Assembly (NCBI RefSeq): GCF_000967965.1
Contig: NZ_LACC01000002.1
Location: 62,001 to 126,000, forward strand
Reading direction: 5' to 3'
Length of the DNA stretch: 64,000 nucleotides
From: Pseudomonas fluorescens
GTDB lineage: Bacteria; Pseudomonadota; Gammaproteobacteria; Pseudomonadales; Pseudomonadaceae
Positions 39,782 through 48,725 of this stretch are shown piece after piece. How positions within the stretch are numbered: position 1 is the stretch's first letter; each line of letters opens with the position of its first letter. Under the pieces are notes generated by a model, which ran no database searches, had not been told where the DNA came from, and was given only the letters and a program-made list of their open reading frames with translations. The translations under genes were made by a program, and so were the position numbers.

Positions 39782-40960
39782 GTGACCCGCTACTCCCCCC
39801 TCATTCGCCGCCTGCTGATCTGCTCGCTGACCATCGTCGTCAGCCGCGCCATCACCAGCCCGTTGCTCACACTGTTCGTCAGCGACAAGCTTGGCCTCAA
39901 CCAACAGGACGTTGGCTTGCTGCTGGGCATTGCGGTGTTCATCGCCACCCTGCTCTCCCTCTACGGCGGCTACATCATCGATCGCTTCGAAAAACGCCGG
40001 TTGCTGATTCTCTCGATGGCATCCAGCGCTGTCGGCCTGGTGTTGCTGACCTTTGCTGAAAACCTCTACCTGACCACGATCACCCTGATCGTCACCGAAA
40101 CCGCCTCATCGCTGTTCCTGATCGGTTCGAAAGCGATCCTCAGCGACAACCTGGCGGTGGGCCAGCGCGCCAAGGCGTTTTCCCTGAGCTATACGCTGAC
40201 CAACATTGGCTACGCCGTCGGGCCGATGCTCGGTGTGCTGATTGCCGGGGCCTTTGCCAGTGCACCCTTCCTGATCGCTGCGGCCATCGCTTTTTTCAGT
40301 ATTTTCCTGATGACCGGGATCGCGAAGGACCCGGCGCGCTCGCCTGTCAGTGGCCAGGCGCAGAGTTTTCTCAAGACCCTGATCACCCTGAAAAACGACC
40401 GCACCCTGATCCTGTTCACCGGCGGTTGCCTGCTCAGCACCGTGGTGCACGGGCGATTTACCTTTTACCTGTCGCAGTACCTGCTGGTGACCAGCAATCC
40501 CCGGCACACCATGGAAATCATGGCCGCCCTGCTCGCCTGCAACGCCATCAGTGTGATCTTGCTGCAATACCAGATCGGGCGTTTTCTCAAGCGTGAGCAA
40601 CTGCGCCAATGGATCGTTGCCGGCACTGGCCTGTTCATCCTCGGGCTGATCGGCTTCAGCCTGGCGGACAGCCTGGTGAGTTGGTGCGTGGCGATGTTCA
40701 TCTTCACCCTCGGTGAAATCATCATTTACCCGGCCGAGTTTCTTTTCGTCGACACTCTGGCGCCGGAAGAACTGCGGGGCAGCTACTACGGCGCGCAAAA
40801 CCTTGCTGCACTTGGCGGTGCGCTGAGCCCGGTGATTTGCGGCTTCATGTTGATGCACACCCCGGCGCCGACGATGTTTTATGCCTTGAGTACACTCGCG
40901 GCCCTGGGCGGTTTGCTGTGCTACACAAGCGGCCGACGGGGCAACTTAAAGCAAAATTAA
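39782..40960 (+). CDS. MFS transporter (MdtH-like)
   Basis: 392-residue, 12-helix major facilitator. Motif A is in GYIIDRFEKRRLLILS between helices 2 and 3, and family-typical YTLTNIGYAVGPMLG lies in helix 5. It resembles multidrug or sugar efflux members such as MdtH, so an efflux role is likely but the substrate is unknown. The GTG at 39782 is chosen because AAGGA lies 10 bases upstream; the ATG at 39749 falls in the loop of the preceding hairpin. Confidence 0.82.
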   Translation: MTRYSPLIRRLLICSLTIVVSRAITSPLLTLFVSDKLGLNQQDVGLLLGIAVFIATLLSLYGGYIIDRFEKRRLLILSMASSAVGLVLLTFAENLYLTTITLIVTETASSLFLIGSKAILSDNLAVGQRAKAFSLSYTLTNIGYAVGPMLGVLIAGAFASAPFLIAAAIAFFSIFLMTGIAKDPARSPVSGQAQSFLKTLITLKNDRTLILFTGGCLLSTVVHGRFTFYLSQYLLVTSNPRHTMEIMAALLACNAISVILLQYQIGRFLKREQLRQWIVAGTGLFILGLIGFSLADSLVSWCVAMFIFTLGEIIIYPAEFLFVDTLAPEELRGSYYGAQNLAALGGALSPVICGFMLMHTPAPTMFYALSTLAALGGLLCYTSGRRGNLKQN

Positions 40961-41049
40961 TGCACTGAAAGCTCATTAATATGAATTTGTCAGTAGCTGG
41001 ATTGAACGGCACACTGTGCGCGTTCTTCCCCAACAGTTGGAACACCTTC

Positions 41050-41086
41050 AAGGGCTTTCTGGGTTCCCCAGTTAAGCCCTTTTTTT
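41050..41086 (+). terminator. Rho-independent terminator
   Basis: AAGGGCTT (41050-41057) pairs with AAGCCCTT (41074-41081), with an inner CTGGG/CCCAG stem, followed by a run of T to 41086. It is a textbook terminator, 90 bp after the MFS stop. It ends the MFS message or an unannotated short RNA in 40961-41086. It also supports placing the HPP start downstream at 41119. Confidence 0.88.
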
Positions 41087-41118
41087 ACCTCGATTTTTTC
41101 TGCCGGAGTTTTCTCGGA

Positions 41119-41826
41119 ATGCTTGCTCGCTGGTTGCCCGCCGCCATCAACACCCGCCCCACCGAATGGAGCCGCGCCGCCATCGGCATGGCCTTGGGGA
41201 CACTGATGAGCGTGTGGCTCTGTAGCCAGGTATTCGGCATCGAGGTGGCCCAGCACCTGATCGGCCCGCTGGGGGCATCGGCGGTGCTGTTGTTTGCGGT
41301 GTCATCGGGCGCGCTCGCCCAACCCTGGTCGATTCTCGGCGGTTACTTGAGCGCCGGGGTGATTGCCTTGCTGGTGGCCCATGTGTTGGGCCGAACCCTC
41401 GGTAGCGCTTGCCTGGCGGCGGGCATGGCGTTGATCCTGATGTGCTGGCTGCGATGCCTGCATCCACCGGCCGGTGCATTGGCCCTGACCCTGGTGCTGG
41501 CCGATCCGGCAACCATCGCCATGGACTGGAAAGCCATCGGACCGGTGATGCTCAGCGCGGCGACGATGCTGCTCTGCGCCCTGGCCTACAACAACCTGAC
41601 CCGCGTTCGTTACCCCAAGAGTGCCAGCGAACCGGTGGCCAGGATTCATGCCGATCACCCGCCGGTCGACCGTCAGGCCATCACCGCCGAAGACCTGAAA
41701 CTGGCGTTGGCCGACATGGAAGCGTTCTACGACGTCACGCCTGAAGACCTCGAACAGTTGATCCAGGCCAGCCAACTGCACGCCAAACGCCGCAGCGTGG
41801 GCGAGGTGCTCGCCCCACGACTGTAA
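41119..41826 (+). CDS. HPP family membrane protein, short form
   Basis: 235 residues from the ATG at 41119 (an earlier in-frame ATG at 40981 would place a strong terminator inside the gene). About four to five membrane helices carry the family signature: GPLGASAVLLFAVSSGALAQ and LRCLHPPAGALALTLVLADP, the latter with the His-Pro-Pro that names the family. Longer homologues continue into a pair of CBS domains; this one stops after RRSVGEVLAPRL, about where the first CBS domain would begin. Function: putative transport (nitrite has been proposed for plant and cyanobacterial members). Confidence 0.8.
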   Translation: MLARWLPAAINTRPTEWSRAAIGMALGTLMSVWLCSQVFGIEVAQHLIGPLGASAVLLFAVSSGALAQPWSILGGYLSAGVIALLVAHVLGRTLGSACLAAGMALILMCWLRCLHPPAGALALTLVLADPATIAMDWKAIGPVMLSAATMLLCALAYNNLTRVRYPKSASEPVARIHADHPPVDRQAITAEDLKLALADMEAFYDVTPEDLEQLIQASQLHAKRRSVGEVLAPRL

Positions 41827-41923
41827 GTCGCTGTTTTGGAGGTTCTTTTGCCGTGGCCGGGCGGTTCTGGCATCCTGCGCCTCCATTTTCTGACCCGGCC
41901 CGCCTTCTGGCACGCAAACCACC

Positions 41924-43396
41924 ATGACCGCCTCCGAAAAAGCCCCCGCTCCACGCCACAGCGACCTGATCTACGGCCTCGATGACCGCCCGCATCTGAC
42001 CGCCACCGTCTTCGCCGCCCTGCAACATGTGCTGGCAAGTTTCGTCGGCATCATCACCCCGACGCTGATCATGGGCAGCGCCCTGGGCCTGCAAAGCGAA
42101 ATTCCCTACCTGATCAGCATGGCGCTGTTCGTCTCCGGCCTGGGCACCTTCGTGCAGGCGCGGCGCTTCGGTCCGGTGGGCTCTGGCCTGTTGTGCCTGC
42201 AAGGCACCAGTTTCTCGTTCATCAGTGTGATTCTCAGCGCCGGCTTCATGGTCAAGGCCCGGGGTGGCGGCACCGATGAAATTCTCTCAACCATCTTCGG
42301 CGTGTGCTTTTTCGCCGCATTCATTGAAGTGGTGTTGAGCCAGTTCATCGGCAAACTGCGCATGCTGATCACCCCGGTGGTGACCGGGACGATCATCACG
42401 CTGATGGGTTTGTCGCTGATCAAGGTGGCGATGACCGACATCGCCGGCGGCTTCGGCGCCCCGGATCTGGGGGCGGCCAGTCACTTGGCCCTGGCGGCGC
42501 TGGTGCTGGGCACCATCGTGGTGTTGAACCGGGTGGACGTACCGTTTCTGCGCCTGGGGGCGATTGTCATCGGCCTGACCCTGGGCTACGGGGTGGCATG
42601 GCTCCTGGGCCAGGTGGATTTCAACAGCCTGCCCGAAGTGCCGCTGATGAGCGTACCGGTACCCTTCAAGTACGGGTTCTCCTTCGATTGGGTGGCGTTC
42701 ATTCCGGTGGCGGTGATTTTCCTCGTGTCGCCACTTGAGGCCGCCGGCGACCTCACGGCCAACTCGATGATCTCCCGGCAACCGGTCAAAGGCCCGGTGT
42801 ACATTCGCCGGATCAAGTCCGGCCTGCTCGCCGATGGCCTCAACTCGGCCATGGCCGCGGTGTTCAACAGCATGCCGATGGTGACCTTCGCCCAGAACAA
42901 CGGGGTGATCCAGCTCACCGGCGTGGCCAGCCGCTACGTGGCGTTTTTCATTGCCGGATTGCTGGTGGTGCTTGGCCTGTTCCCGATGATCGGCGCGGTA
43001 CTGCAACTGATGCCGAAACCGGTGCTCGGTGGCGCCGAACTGGTGATGTTCGGCACCGTCGCCGTGGCCGGGATCAAGATTCTCGCCGAGGCCGGCCTGC
43101 ATCGGCGCAACATGCTGATCGTGGCAATCTCCGTCGGCATGGGCCTGGGCGTGGCCGCCGTGCCGGAAGTCTTGCGTGAGCTGCCCAAGGCATTGCACAA
43201 CATTTTCGAATCGCCCATCACCGTCGGCGCGCTGTGCGCTATCGTTCTTAATATCTTCCTGCCCGAGGAATTCATCGAACTGGAAGAGGACGAATTCGAT
43301 CCGGAGGCCTCCGTGCTTCAGGTGATGCAGAACCCCGATGTGACCGCCAGGGATGAACCCGCAAAGCCTGCGATGGTCGCACAGTCGAACCACTAG
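41924..43396 (+). CDS. NCS2/NAT family nucleobase (xanthine/uric acid) permease
   Basis: 490-residue inner-membrane proton symporter with about 14 segments. The family signature QNNGVIQLTGVASRYV near residue 325, with LEAAGDLTANSMIS near 275 (substrate-binding Glu) and LQHVLASFVGIITPTLIMG in helix 1, places it with XanP/UacT-type purine permeases rather than UraA. The acidic C-terminus (EEFIELEEDEFDPE) faces the cytoplasm. Transcribed alone; no purine catabolic genes adjoin it, so the substrate is inferred from motifs only. Confidence 0.87.
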   Translation: MTASEKAPAPRHSDLIYGLDDRPHLTATVFAALQHVLASFVGIITPTLIMGSALGLQSEIPYLISMALFVSGLGTFVQARRFGPVGSGLLCLQGTSFSFISVILSAGFMVKARGGGTDEILSTIFGVCFFAAFIEVVLSQFIGKLRMLITPVVTGTIITLMGLSLIKVAMTDIAGGFGAPDLGAASHLALAALVLGTIVVLNRVDVPFLRLGAIVIGLTLGYGVAWLLGQVDFNSLPEVPLMSVPVPFKYGFSFDWVAFIPVAVIFLVSPLEAAGDLTANSMISRQPVKGPVYIRRIKSGLLADGLNSAMAAVFNSMPMVTFAQNNGVIQLTGVASRYVAFFIAGLLVVLGLFPMIGAVLQLMPKPVLGGAELVMFGTVAVAGIKILAEAGLHRRNMLIVAISVGMGLGVAAVPEVLRELPKALHNIFESPITVGALCAIVLNIFLPEEFIELEEDEFDPEASVLQVMQNPDVTARDEPAKPAMVAQSNH

Positions 43397-43453
43397 ACGG
43401 ACTCAAGGGCTGAGCCGCTGGCGGTTCAGCCCTATTCAGATGAGAGCACGTCC

Positions 43454-43924
43454 ATGCGCAGCCTCCACGCAGTCCTGATTTCCCTCCTGCTCTGCCTGAG
43501 CGCCTGTTCCTCGCTGCCCAATCGAGACCCGTTGAAAATCAACGTCGTGGGTGTCGAGCCCCTCCAAGGCGAAGGCATGGAAGTGCGCTTTGCCGTGAGA
43601 ATCCGCGTGCAGAACCCCAATGACACCACCGTCACCTACAGCGGTGTTGCGCTGGACCTGGACATCAACGGCCAGCCCTTCGCCTCTGGCGTCACCGATG
43701 AGCGGGGTACGATCGGGCGTTTTTCCGACACCGTCGTCAGCGTGCCGGTCAGCGTTTCGGCGTTTTCGGTGATCCGCCAGACCTATGGCATCAGCCAGAT
43801 GAAAACCCTCAACAACATGCCTTATGTCCTGCACGGCAAGCTATCGGGTGGGGTGTTCAACACGATGCGTTTCGTGGACAGTGGCACACTCAATCTGCCA
43901 GGGCCGATCACTGGCAGCCGTTAA
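43454..43924 (+). CDS. LEA14/WHy-domain lipoprotein
   Basis: 156 residues. Lipoprotein signal with LLCLSAC giving a lipidated Cys at residue 18. The body is a late-embryogenesis-abundant type 2 (WHy) domain: RIRVQNPNDTTVTYSGVALD and LDINGQPFASGVTDERGTIG are typical. Family members are linked to desiccation or osmotic tolerance, but the molecular role in bacteria is not established. It follows the permease by 57 bp. Confidence 0.84.
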   Translation: MRSLHAVLISLLLCLSACSSLPNRDPLKINVVGVEPLQGEGMEVRFAVRIRVQNPNDTTVTYSGVALDLDINGQPFASGVTDERGTIGRFSDTVVSVPVSVSAFSVIRQTYGISQMKTLNNMPYVLHGKLSGGVFNTMRFVDSGTLNLPGPITGSR

Positions 43925-43959
43925 ACGCCTGGGAAGAAAGGGTCATTGCGCCGCTGAAC

Positions 43960-44976
43960 TTACTCGGTGTCATTGAGAATCAGGCTGCGGTAATGCCCCG
44001 GATTTGACCCCGACCACTTGCGAAATGCCTTGTAGAACGAACTGACGTCAGCGAACCCCAGCCGCGTGGCGATTTCGCTGAAGCTGATCGCCGGCTCGGC
44101 CAGCCAGACAATCGCCAGTTCCTTGCGCACGCCGTCCTTGAGGCCTTGGTAGGTTTGCCCTTCTTCGGCCAGTCGGCGGCGCAAGGTTGAAGCCGACATG
44201 CACAGGCGTTGCGCCAGGGCTTCGGTTTCCGGCCAGTGTTCGGCCGGCAGGTGGCGCAGGTCGTGTTTGATCCGGCTGGCCAGGCTCTGCGGATCGCGGT
44301 ACTTCACCAGAATGTTCGCCGGCGCACGGGCCAGGAATCGCTCGAGTTCTTCAGGGCTGCGCTTGATGGGCAGGTCCAGGCAATCGGCGGAGAAAATCAT
44401 CCGCGTGCGTGGACGGTCGAAACGCAGGTTCTCGGAAAACATCACCTGATAGTCATCGCAGAAATCCGGCTTCGAACAGCGCAGTTCGATGGCCAGGATC
44501 GGAATTCGCCGTCCTGCCAGCCAGCAGGCAACACCGTGCACGATCATCCAGTAGGTGAAATAGGTGAAGGCCCGGCGCGGATCCTTGTCGTCCTCCAGCA
44601 GGACGATTTCCGCCAGGCTTTGCTGACGCACCAACTGCGCTGGCAGGTGTTCGAGGATCAACGACAGGAACCCCAGGCCGCCGGCCACTCCCGCCGCCAC
44701 GTTGGGCTGGAGCATGGCGCTGCGACACAGGAACGCAAAGCTGCCGGATTTGAGTTTGCGTGGGTCCATGCCAAAGAACTCATCATCGCCGCGTCGTGCC
44801 AGCAACCGCCACAGGCGCGCATAAGCCGTGGCCGGAACACGGGCGTCGGTGCTGCCCAATAGCAGCGGGTCGATGCCGACCTTGCTCAACACCTCATCCG
44901 TGGCGGTTCCTGGCGCGCAGCTTTGCAACAGTGCTTCACGCACCAGTTGGATGGAGATGGTGTCTTTTTCCGACAT
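43960..44976 (-). CDS. AraC-family regulator with arabinose-binding-like N-terminal domain
   Basis: 338 residues from the ATG at 44976 (MSEKDTISIQ); in-frame starts up to 45030 are possible and neither has a strong ribosome site. The N-terminal ~200 residues match the Arabinose_bd (PF12625-type) domain of OruR/ArgR-like AraC proteins (GVACWLAGRRIPILAIEL). The C-terminal helix-turn-helices are AQRLCMSASTLRRRLAEEGQ and FSEIATRLGFADVSSFYKAF with KWSGSNPGHYR. No divergent partner gene is adjacent, so the regulon is unknown. Confidence 0.85.
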   Translation of the reverse strand: MSEKDTISIQLVREALLQSCAPGTATDEVLSKVGIDPLLLGSTDARVPATAYARLWRLLARRGDDEFFGMDPRKLKSGSFAFLCRSAMLQPNVAAGVAGGLGFLSLILEHLPAQLVRQQSLAEIVLLEDDKDPRRAFTYFTYWMIVHGVACWLAGRRIPILAIELRCSKPDFCDDYQVMFSENLRFDRPRTRMIFSADCLDLPIKRSPEELERFLARAPANILVKYRDPQSLASRIKHDLRHLPAEHWPETEALAQRLCMSASTLRRRLAEEGQTYQGLKDGVRKELAIVWLAEPAISFSEIATRLGFADVSSFYKAFRKWSGSNPGHYRSLILNDTE

Positions 44977-45055
44977 GGATCGCGGCAAGCCCTGTTCTTG
45001 TTCGAGTGGGGGCATATTAGCTGAAACCACCCGCTCAACGCTGATCGAATAACCC

Positions 45056-45080
45056 TGTGGGAGCGAGCTTGCTCGCGATG
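45056..45080. repeat. single REP element
   Basis: TGTGGGAGCGAGCTTGCTCG then CGATG, a solitary copy between the AraC and pssA genes. It belongs to the TGTGGGAG subtype seen only in the right part of the window. Confidence 0.88.
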
Positions 45081-45102
45081 GCTTTCCTGAGATCCACCGA
45101 CT

Positions 45103-46446
45103 TTACAGAATGCGATAGAGCAGCCGCTCGATACGCACACGACTCACGCGCTTGAGGAACTTGGCCACGCCCGCCGGGTACTCGGCCAGGGTTTCCAGGT
45201 TCTGGAAGTGCTCGATGCGACGGGTGTGCTGAAAGATCTCTGCCAGCTCTTTGCGACGCGGCTCCAGCAGTTCGCCATGGGGATCATCGATCAACAAGGC
45301 GTTTTCCAGATCGAGTCGAAATGCCCGCGGGTTGAGGTTGTTGCCGGTCAGCAAGGTGTAACGCCGGTCGATCCACATGCCCTTGAGGTGATAGGTGTTG
45401 TCACCATCACGCCACAGGCGCAGGTTCAACTGCCCGCTGTCGATGTTGCGCTGATGACGCTTGGCAAACCGGCGCAAGCTGATTTCGTACAGGTACGGCA
45501 GCGCCGAAATGACCCGAAACGGTTCGCTCGGCGGAATGTAGAAGTCGTTGGCCGTCTTGTCGCCGACCACAATGTCGATCTTCACCCCACGGGCCAGCGC
45601 GCGGTTGATCTCGCGGATGATCGCCAGCGGCAGGTTGAAGTACGGGGTGCAAATGGTCAGTTGCTGCTGGGCGCTGGCGATCAGTTCGCAGATCACCCGG
45701 TTCAGCGGATTGTTCTTGCCTACGCCGAGCAGCGGGCTGACGGACAAACCGGTCCTGTCGGTGGTGCCCCGCGTGGTGTCGTACGCCGCGTGCTTGAGGC
45801 GGCTGCGCAGGTCACCGATGTCATTGCGCAGGCTGCGGGTGGTCGGCAGGTTCGGCAGGTCGAGGCGGTGCACCGCCTTGGACGCCACCAGGCCGTGCTG
45901 CACCAGGTGCTGCATCGAATCGGCCAGTTCACGATTGTGCAGCACGTGATAGCGGTCGTAACGGTACTTGTCGAACTTGTGCAGATAGACGTTGTTCAGG
46001 CTCGCGCCGCTGTAGATCACGCAGTCATCGATCACGAAGCCTTTAAGGTGCAACACACCGAACAGTTCGCGGGTTTGTACCGGGACGCCGTAGATCGGCA
46101 CTTCGCTGGCATGGGTGCGGGTCATTTCCTGATACCAGGCGGAGTTGCCCGGTTGCTTGCCGGCACCGATCAGGCCGCGCTGGGCGCGCAGCCAGTCTAC
46201 GACCACCACCACATCCAGTTCCGGACGCGCCAGTTTGGCCGCGTGCAAGGCATCGAGAATTTCCTGGCCGGCTTCATCCTGTTGCAGGTACAGCGCAACG
46301 ATGTAAATGCGCCGGGTCGCGCTGGCGATTTTCTCCAGCAGGCAATGACGGAATTCTGCAGCGCCGGAGAGGACGCCAACGGCATCGGCCGCCAGCGGAA
46401 AACTGCGCAACTTGGGCAGCAGGGAGCGTTTGAAAAGCGACGGCAT
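45103..46446 (-). CDS. pssA: CDP-diacylglycerol--serine O-phosphatidyltransferase (PLD type)
   Basis: 447 residues from the ATG at 46446 (MPSLFKRS); a longer frame would read through a REP element and is rejected. Two phospholipase D motifs are present: HLKGFVIDDCVIYSGASLN and HLKGMWIDRRYTLLTGNNLN. It closely follows E. coli PssA (451 residues), including EKIASATRRIYIVALYLQQD and ICTPYFNLPLAIIREI, down to the C-terminal RIERLLYRIL. It makes phosphatidylserine, the precursor of phosphatidylethanolamine, at the membrane surface with ribosome association in E. coli. Confidence 0.94.
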   Translation of the reverse strand: MPSLFKRSLLPKLRSFPLAADAVGVLSGAAEFRHCLLEKIASATRRIYIVALYLQQDEAGQEILDALHAAKLARPELDVVVVVDWLRAQRGLIGAGKQPGNSAWYQEMTRTHASEVPIYGVPVQTRELFGVLHLKGFVIDDCVIYSGASLNNVYLHKFDKYRYDRYHVLHNRELADSMQHLVQHGLVASKAVHRLDLPNLPTTRSLRNDIGDLRSRLKHAAYDTTRGTTDRTGLSVSPLLGVGKNNPLNRVICELIASAQQQLTICTPYFNLPLAIIREINRALARGVKIDIVVGDKTANDFYIPPSEPFRVISALPYLYEISLRRFAKRHQRNIDSGQLNLRLWRDGDNTYHLKGMWIDRRYTLLTGNNLNPRAFRLDLENALLIDDPHGELLEPRRKELAEIFQHTRRIEHFQNLETLAEYPAGVAKFLKRVSRVRIERLLYRIL

Positions 46447-46531
46447 AGGGCTCGCAATGGGTCGAATCCGAAGAACCCGAGAGCTTACACCATGCAAAGG
46501 TTCGGGTCTTGTTACCGTCTGTAATGTCCCC

Positions 46532-46595
46532 TTCGCGAGCAGGCTCGCTCCCACAGGAGAATGCATTTAAATGTGGGAGCGAGCCTGCTCGCGAA
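46532..46595. repeat. short-spacer REP pair in inverted orientation
   Basis: REP copies at 46532-46555 and 46572-46595 are perfect inverted matches with a 16-bp spacer (GGAGAATGCATTTAAA). They lie between the divergent pssA and TetR genes, so the promoters must be outside or overlapping the hairpin. Confidence 0.93.
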
Positions 46596-46634
46596 GACCT
46601 TTTGTCAAACACCACAAAAACCGTTTGACCAAGG

Positions 46635-46648
46635 AGAACGCTCGTTCT
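46635..46648. promoter_or_regulatory. TetR-type operator palindrome
   Basis: AGAACG-CT-CGTTCT is a perfect inverted repeat 13 bp before the TetR ATG. AACG..CGTT dyads are common TetR-family operators, so autoregulation is likely. The AAGGAG just before it (46631-46636) partly overlaps the dyad. Confidence 0.62.
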
Positions 46649-46660
46649 ACTGTTTGCCAC

Positions 46661-47224
46661 ATGAACGAAATCACCAGCAATGACACACGCGACATTATTC
46701 TGGGTGTCACCGAAAAGTTGATCTACAAAAGTGGCATAGCCGCCACTGGCATGGATCTTCTGGTGAAAACCGCCGGCGTCTCCAGAAAAAGCATCTACCG
46801 CTACTTCGCCAACAAGGACGAACTGGTGGTGGCGGCCCTGCAACGCCGCGACCAGCGCTGGATGGACTGGTACAGAGGCGCAGTCGGCCAGGCAGAAACC
46901 CCGGCCGAGCGACTGCTCAACCTGTTTACCGTACTCAAGTCGTGGTTCGCCTCCGATGGCTTCCGCGGCTGCGCCTTCATCAATACCAGCGGTGAAACCG
47001 GCGACCCGCAGGACCCGGTGCGCCTGGTCGCCAAAGAGCATAAACAGAAGCTGCTCGACTACGTGTGCGAGCTGTGTACCGAACATGGCGCCGAGGATCC
47101 GCAGCTGCTGGCCAGACAGCTGCTGATCCTGATCGACGGTGCCATTACCGTGGCGCTTGTAATGGGTGATCACAGTGCCGCCGATAATGCGCAATGCATG
47201 GCGCGAAAGTTATTGGACCTGTAG
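46661..47224 (+). CDS. TetR/AcrR-family transcriptional regulator
   Basis: 187 residues from the ATG at 46661. The N-terminal helix-turn-helix has [20 protein letters not shown] and [17 protein letters not shown]; the C-terminal ligand domain has [20 protein letters not shown], a segment seen in TetR proteins that control oxidoreductase or efflux genes. An AGAACG..CGTTCT operator sits in its leader. The DUF1348 gene follows 55 bp downstream on the same strand and may be part of its regulon. Confidence 0.87.
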   Translation: MNEITSNDTRDIILGVTEKLIYKSGIAATGMDLLVKTAGVSRKSIYRYFANKDELVVAALQRRDQRWMDWYRGAVGQAETPAERLLNLFTVLKSWFASDGFRGCAFINTSGETGDPQDPVRLVAKEHKQKLLDYVCELCTEHGAEDPQLLARQLLILIDGAITVALVMGDHSAADNAQCMARKLLDL

Positions 47225-47279
47225 CAACTCAATCAAGCTCGACAGTTGTTTAAACATTAACTTGATACGGAGACTTGAA

Positions 47280-47756
47280 ATGTCTAATGCCGAAGTTCGT
47301 CCGCCATTACCCCCTTTCACCCGTGAATCGGCCATTGAAAAAGTTCGCCTGGCCGAAGACGGCTGGAACTCCCGCGACCCCGAGCGTGTGTCCCTGGCCT
47401 ATACCCTGGACACCCAATGGCGCAACCGCGCCGAGTTCGCCCACAACCGCGAAGAAGCCAAGGGTTTCCTGACCCGCAAATGGGCCAAGGAACTGGATTA
47501 TCGGTTGATCAAGGAACTCTGGGCGTTCACCGGCAACCGCATTGCCGTGCGTTATGCCTATGAATGGCACGACGATTCGGGCAACTGGTTCCGCTCCTAC
47601 GGCAACGAAAACTGGGAGTTCAACGAGGACGGCCTGATGGCCCACCGCTTCGCCAGCATCAACGACATGCCGATCAAGGAAAGCGAGCGCAAGTTCCACT
47701 GGCCGCTGGGGCGTCGGCCTGATGATCATCCGGGGCTGTCGGATCTGGGCCTGTAG
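47280..47756 (+). CDS. DUF1348 family protein (NTF2/SnoaL-like fold)
   Basis: 158-residue small cytoplasmic protein. DUF1348 segments: [49 protein letters not shown] and [20 protein letters not shown]. The cone-like NTF2 fold is often used for small ligand binding or simple isomerase/hydratase chemistry, but no function is known for this family. Co-oriented with and downstream of the TetR gene; ACGGAGA precedes the ATG. Confidence 0.86.
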   Translation: MSNAEVRPPLPPFTRESAIEKVRLAEDGWNSRDPERVSLAYTLDTQWRNRAEFAHNREEAKGFLTRKWAKELDYRLIKELWAFTGNRIAVRYAYEWHDDSGNWFRSYGNENWEFNEDGLMAHRFASINDMPIKESERKFHWPLGRRPDDHPGLSDLGL

Positions 47757-47776
47757 TTTGAATTCGCACTAATCCC

Positions 47777-47865
47777 TGTGGGAGCGAGCTTGCTCGCGAT
47801 GACGACGGCACATTCAACATTGATGTGGCTGACACACCGCCATCGCGAGCAAGCCCGCTCCCACA
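47777..47865. repeat. REP pair in inverted orientation (REPIN)
   Basis: REP copies at 47777-47801 and, inverted, 47841-47865. The spacer ATTCAACATTGATGTGGCTG then ACACACCGC matches the long-spacer pairs at 266 and 9711. The right arm reads AAGCCCGCTCCCACA, so it has one change from the left arm. Confidence 0.92.
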
Positions 47866-47945
47866 ATGGTTTTGTGTTGTGCAGGTGGTTAAGATGCAGC
47901 CCTTCCCCGCAGCCTCTTTCTGCACCCGCCGAATAAGCCGATCCC

Positions 47946-48725
47946 ATGCCTTTCGAACTCAGTGTTGACCTTTCCACCCTGGCCATCCTGGCCCTTGTCG
48001 CTTTTGTTGCCGGTTTCATCGACGCCATCGCTGGCGGAGGCGGCCTGTTGACCACCCCGGCCTTGCTGACCGCCGGCCTGCCGCCGCACCTGGTGCTGGG
48101 CACCAACAAGCTCAGTTCGACCTTCGGCTCGGCCATTGCCAGCTACACCTTCTATCGCCGCAAGCTGTTCCACCCCGAGCAATGGGTGCACGCCATCGTC
48201 GGCACCCTGGTCGGCGCGCTGACCGGTGCCGTGGTCGCCCATTACCTGCCAGCGGAATGGCTGAACAAAATGCTGCCGGTGATCGTTTTCGCTTGCGGTG
48301 TCTATCTATTGTTTGGCGGCACGCCGAAAGCGCCACTGGACAGCAACGCACCGATCAAGAAAAAGTGGCAGTCGACCCAAGGCTTCAGCCTCGGCTTCTA
48401 TGACGGCGTGGCCGGTCCGGGCACGGGCGCGTTCTGGACCGTGAGCAGCCTGCTGCTCTACCCCATCGACCTGGTGAAAGCCAGCGGTGTGGCGCGCAGC
48501 ATGAACTTTGTCAGCAACGTGGCGGCGCTGTCGATCTTCATCTTTTCCGGTCAGGTGGACTGGATCATCGGCCTGTGCATGGGCTCGTCGTTGATGGTCG
48601 GCGCCTTCTTCGGCGCCCGCACCGCCATCAGCGGCGGCGCGAAATTCATTCGTCCGGTGTTCATCACCGTGGTGCTGGGCCTGACCGTGCGCCTAGCCTG
48701 GCAGCACTGGTTCAGCGTGGCCTAA
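47946..48725 (+). CDS. TSUP family transporter (TauE/SafE, YfcA-like)
   Basis: 259-residue inner-membrane protein with about 8 helices. Family motifs: [19 protein letters not shown] at the N-terminus and [15 protein letters not shown] in the middle repeat, with [12 protein letters not shown]. Members export sulfite, sulfoacetate or other organosulfur anions; the YfcA branch has no proven substrate. The last 33 bp overlap the convergent nudC gene. Confidence 0.86.
   Translation: MPFELSVDLSTLAILALVAFVAGFIDAIAGGGGLLTTPALLTAGLPPHLVLGTNKLSSTFGSAIASYTFYRRKLFHPEQWVHAIVGTLVGALTGAVVAHYLPAEWLNKMLPVIVFACGVYLLFGGTPKAPLDSNAPIKKKWQSTQGFSLGFYDGVAGPGTGAFWTVSSLLLYPIDLVKASGVARSMNFVSNVAALSIFIFSGQVDWIIGLCMGSSLMVGAFFGARTAISGGAKFIRPVFITVVLGLTVRLAWQHWFSVA

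Noticed and set aside
40981..41118. N-terminal extension of the HPP protein from ATG 40981
   Set aside because: The extension would run through a strong Rho-independent terminator; the ATG at 41119 starts at the conserved part of the protein.
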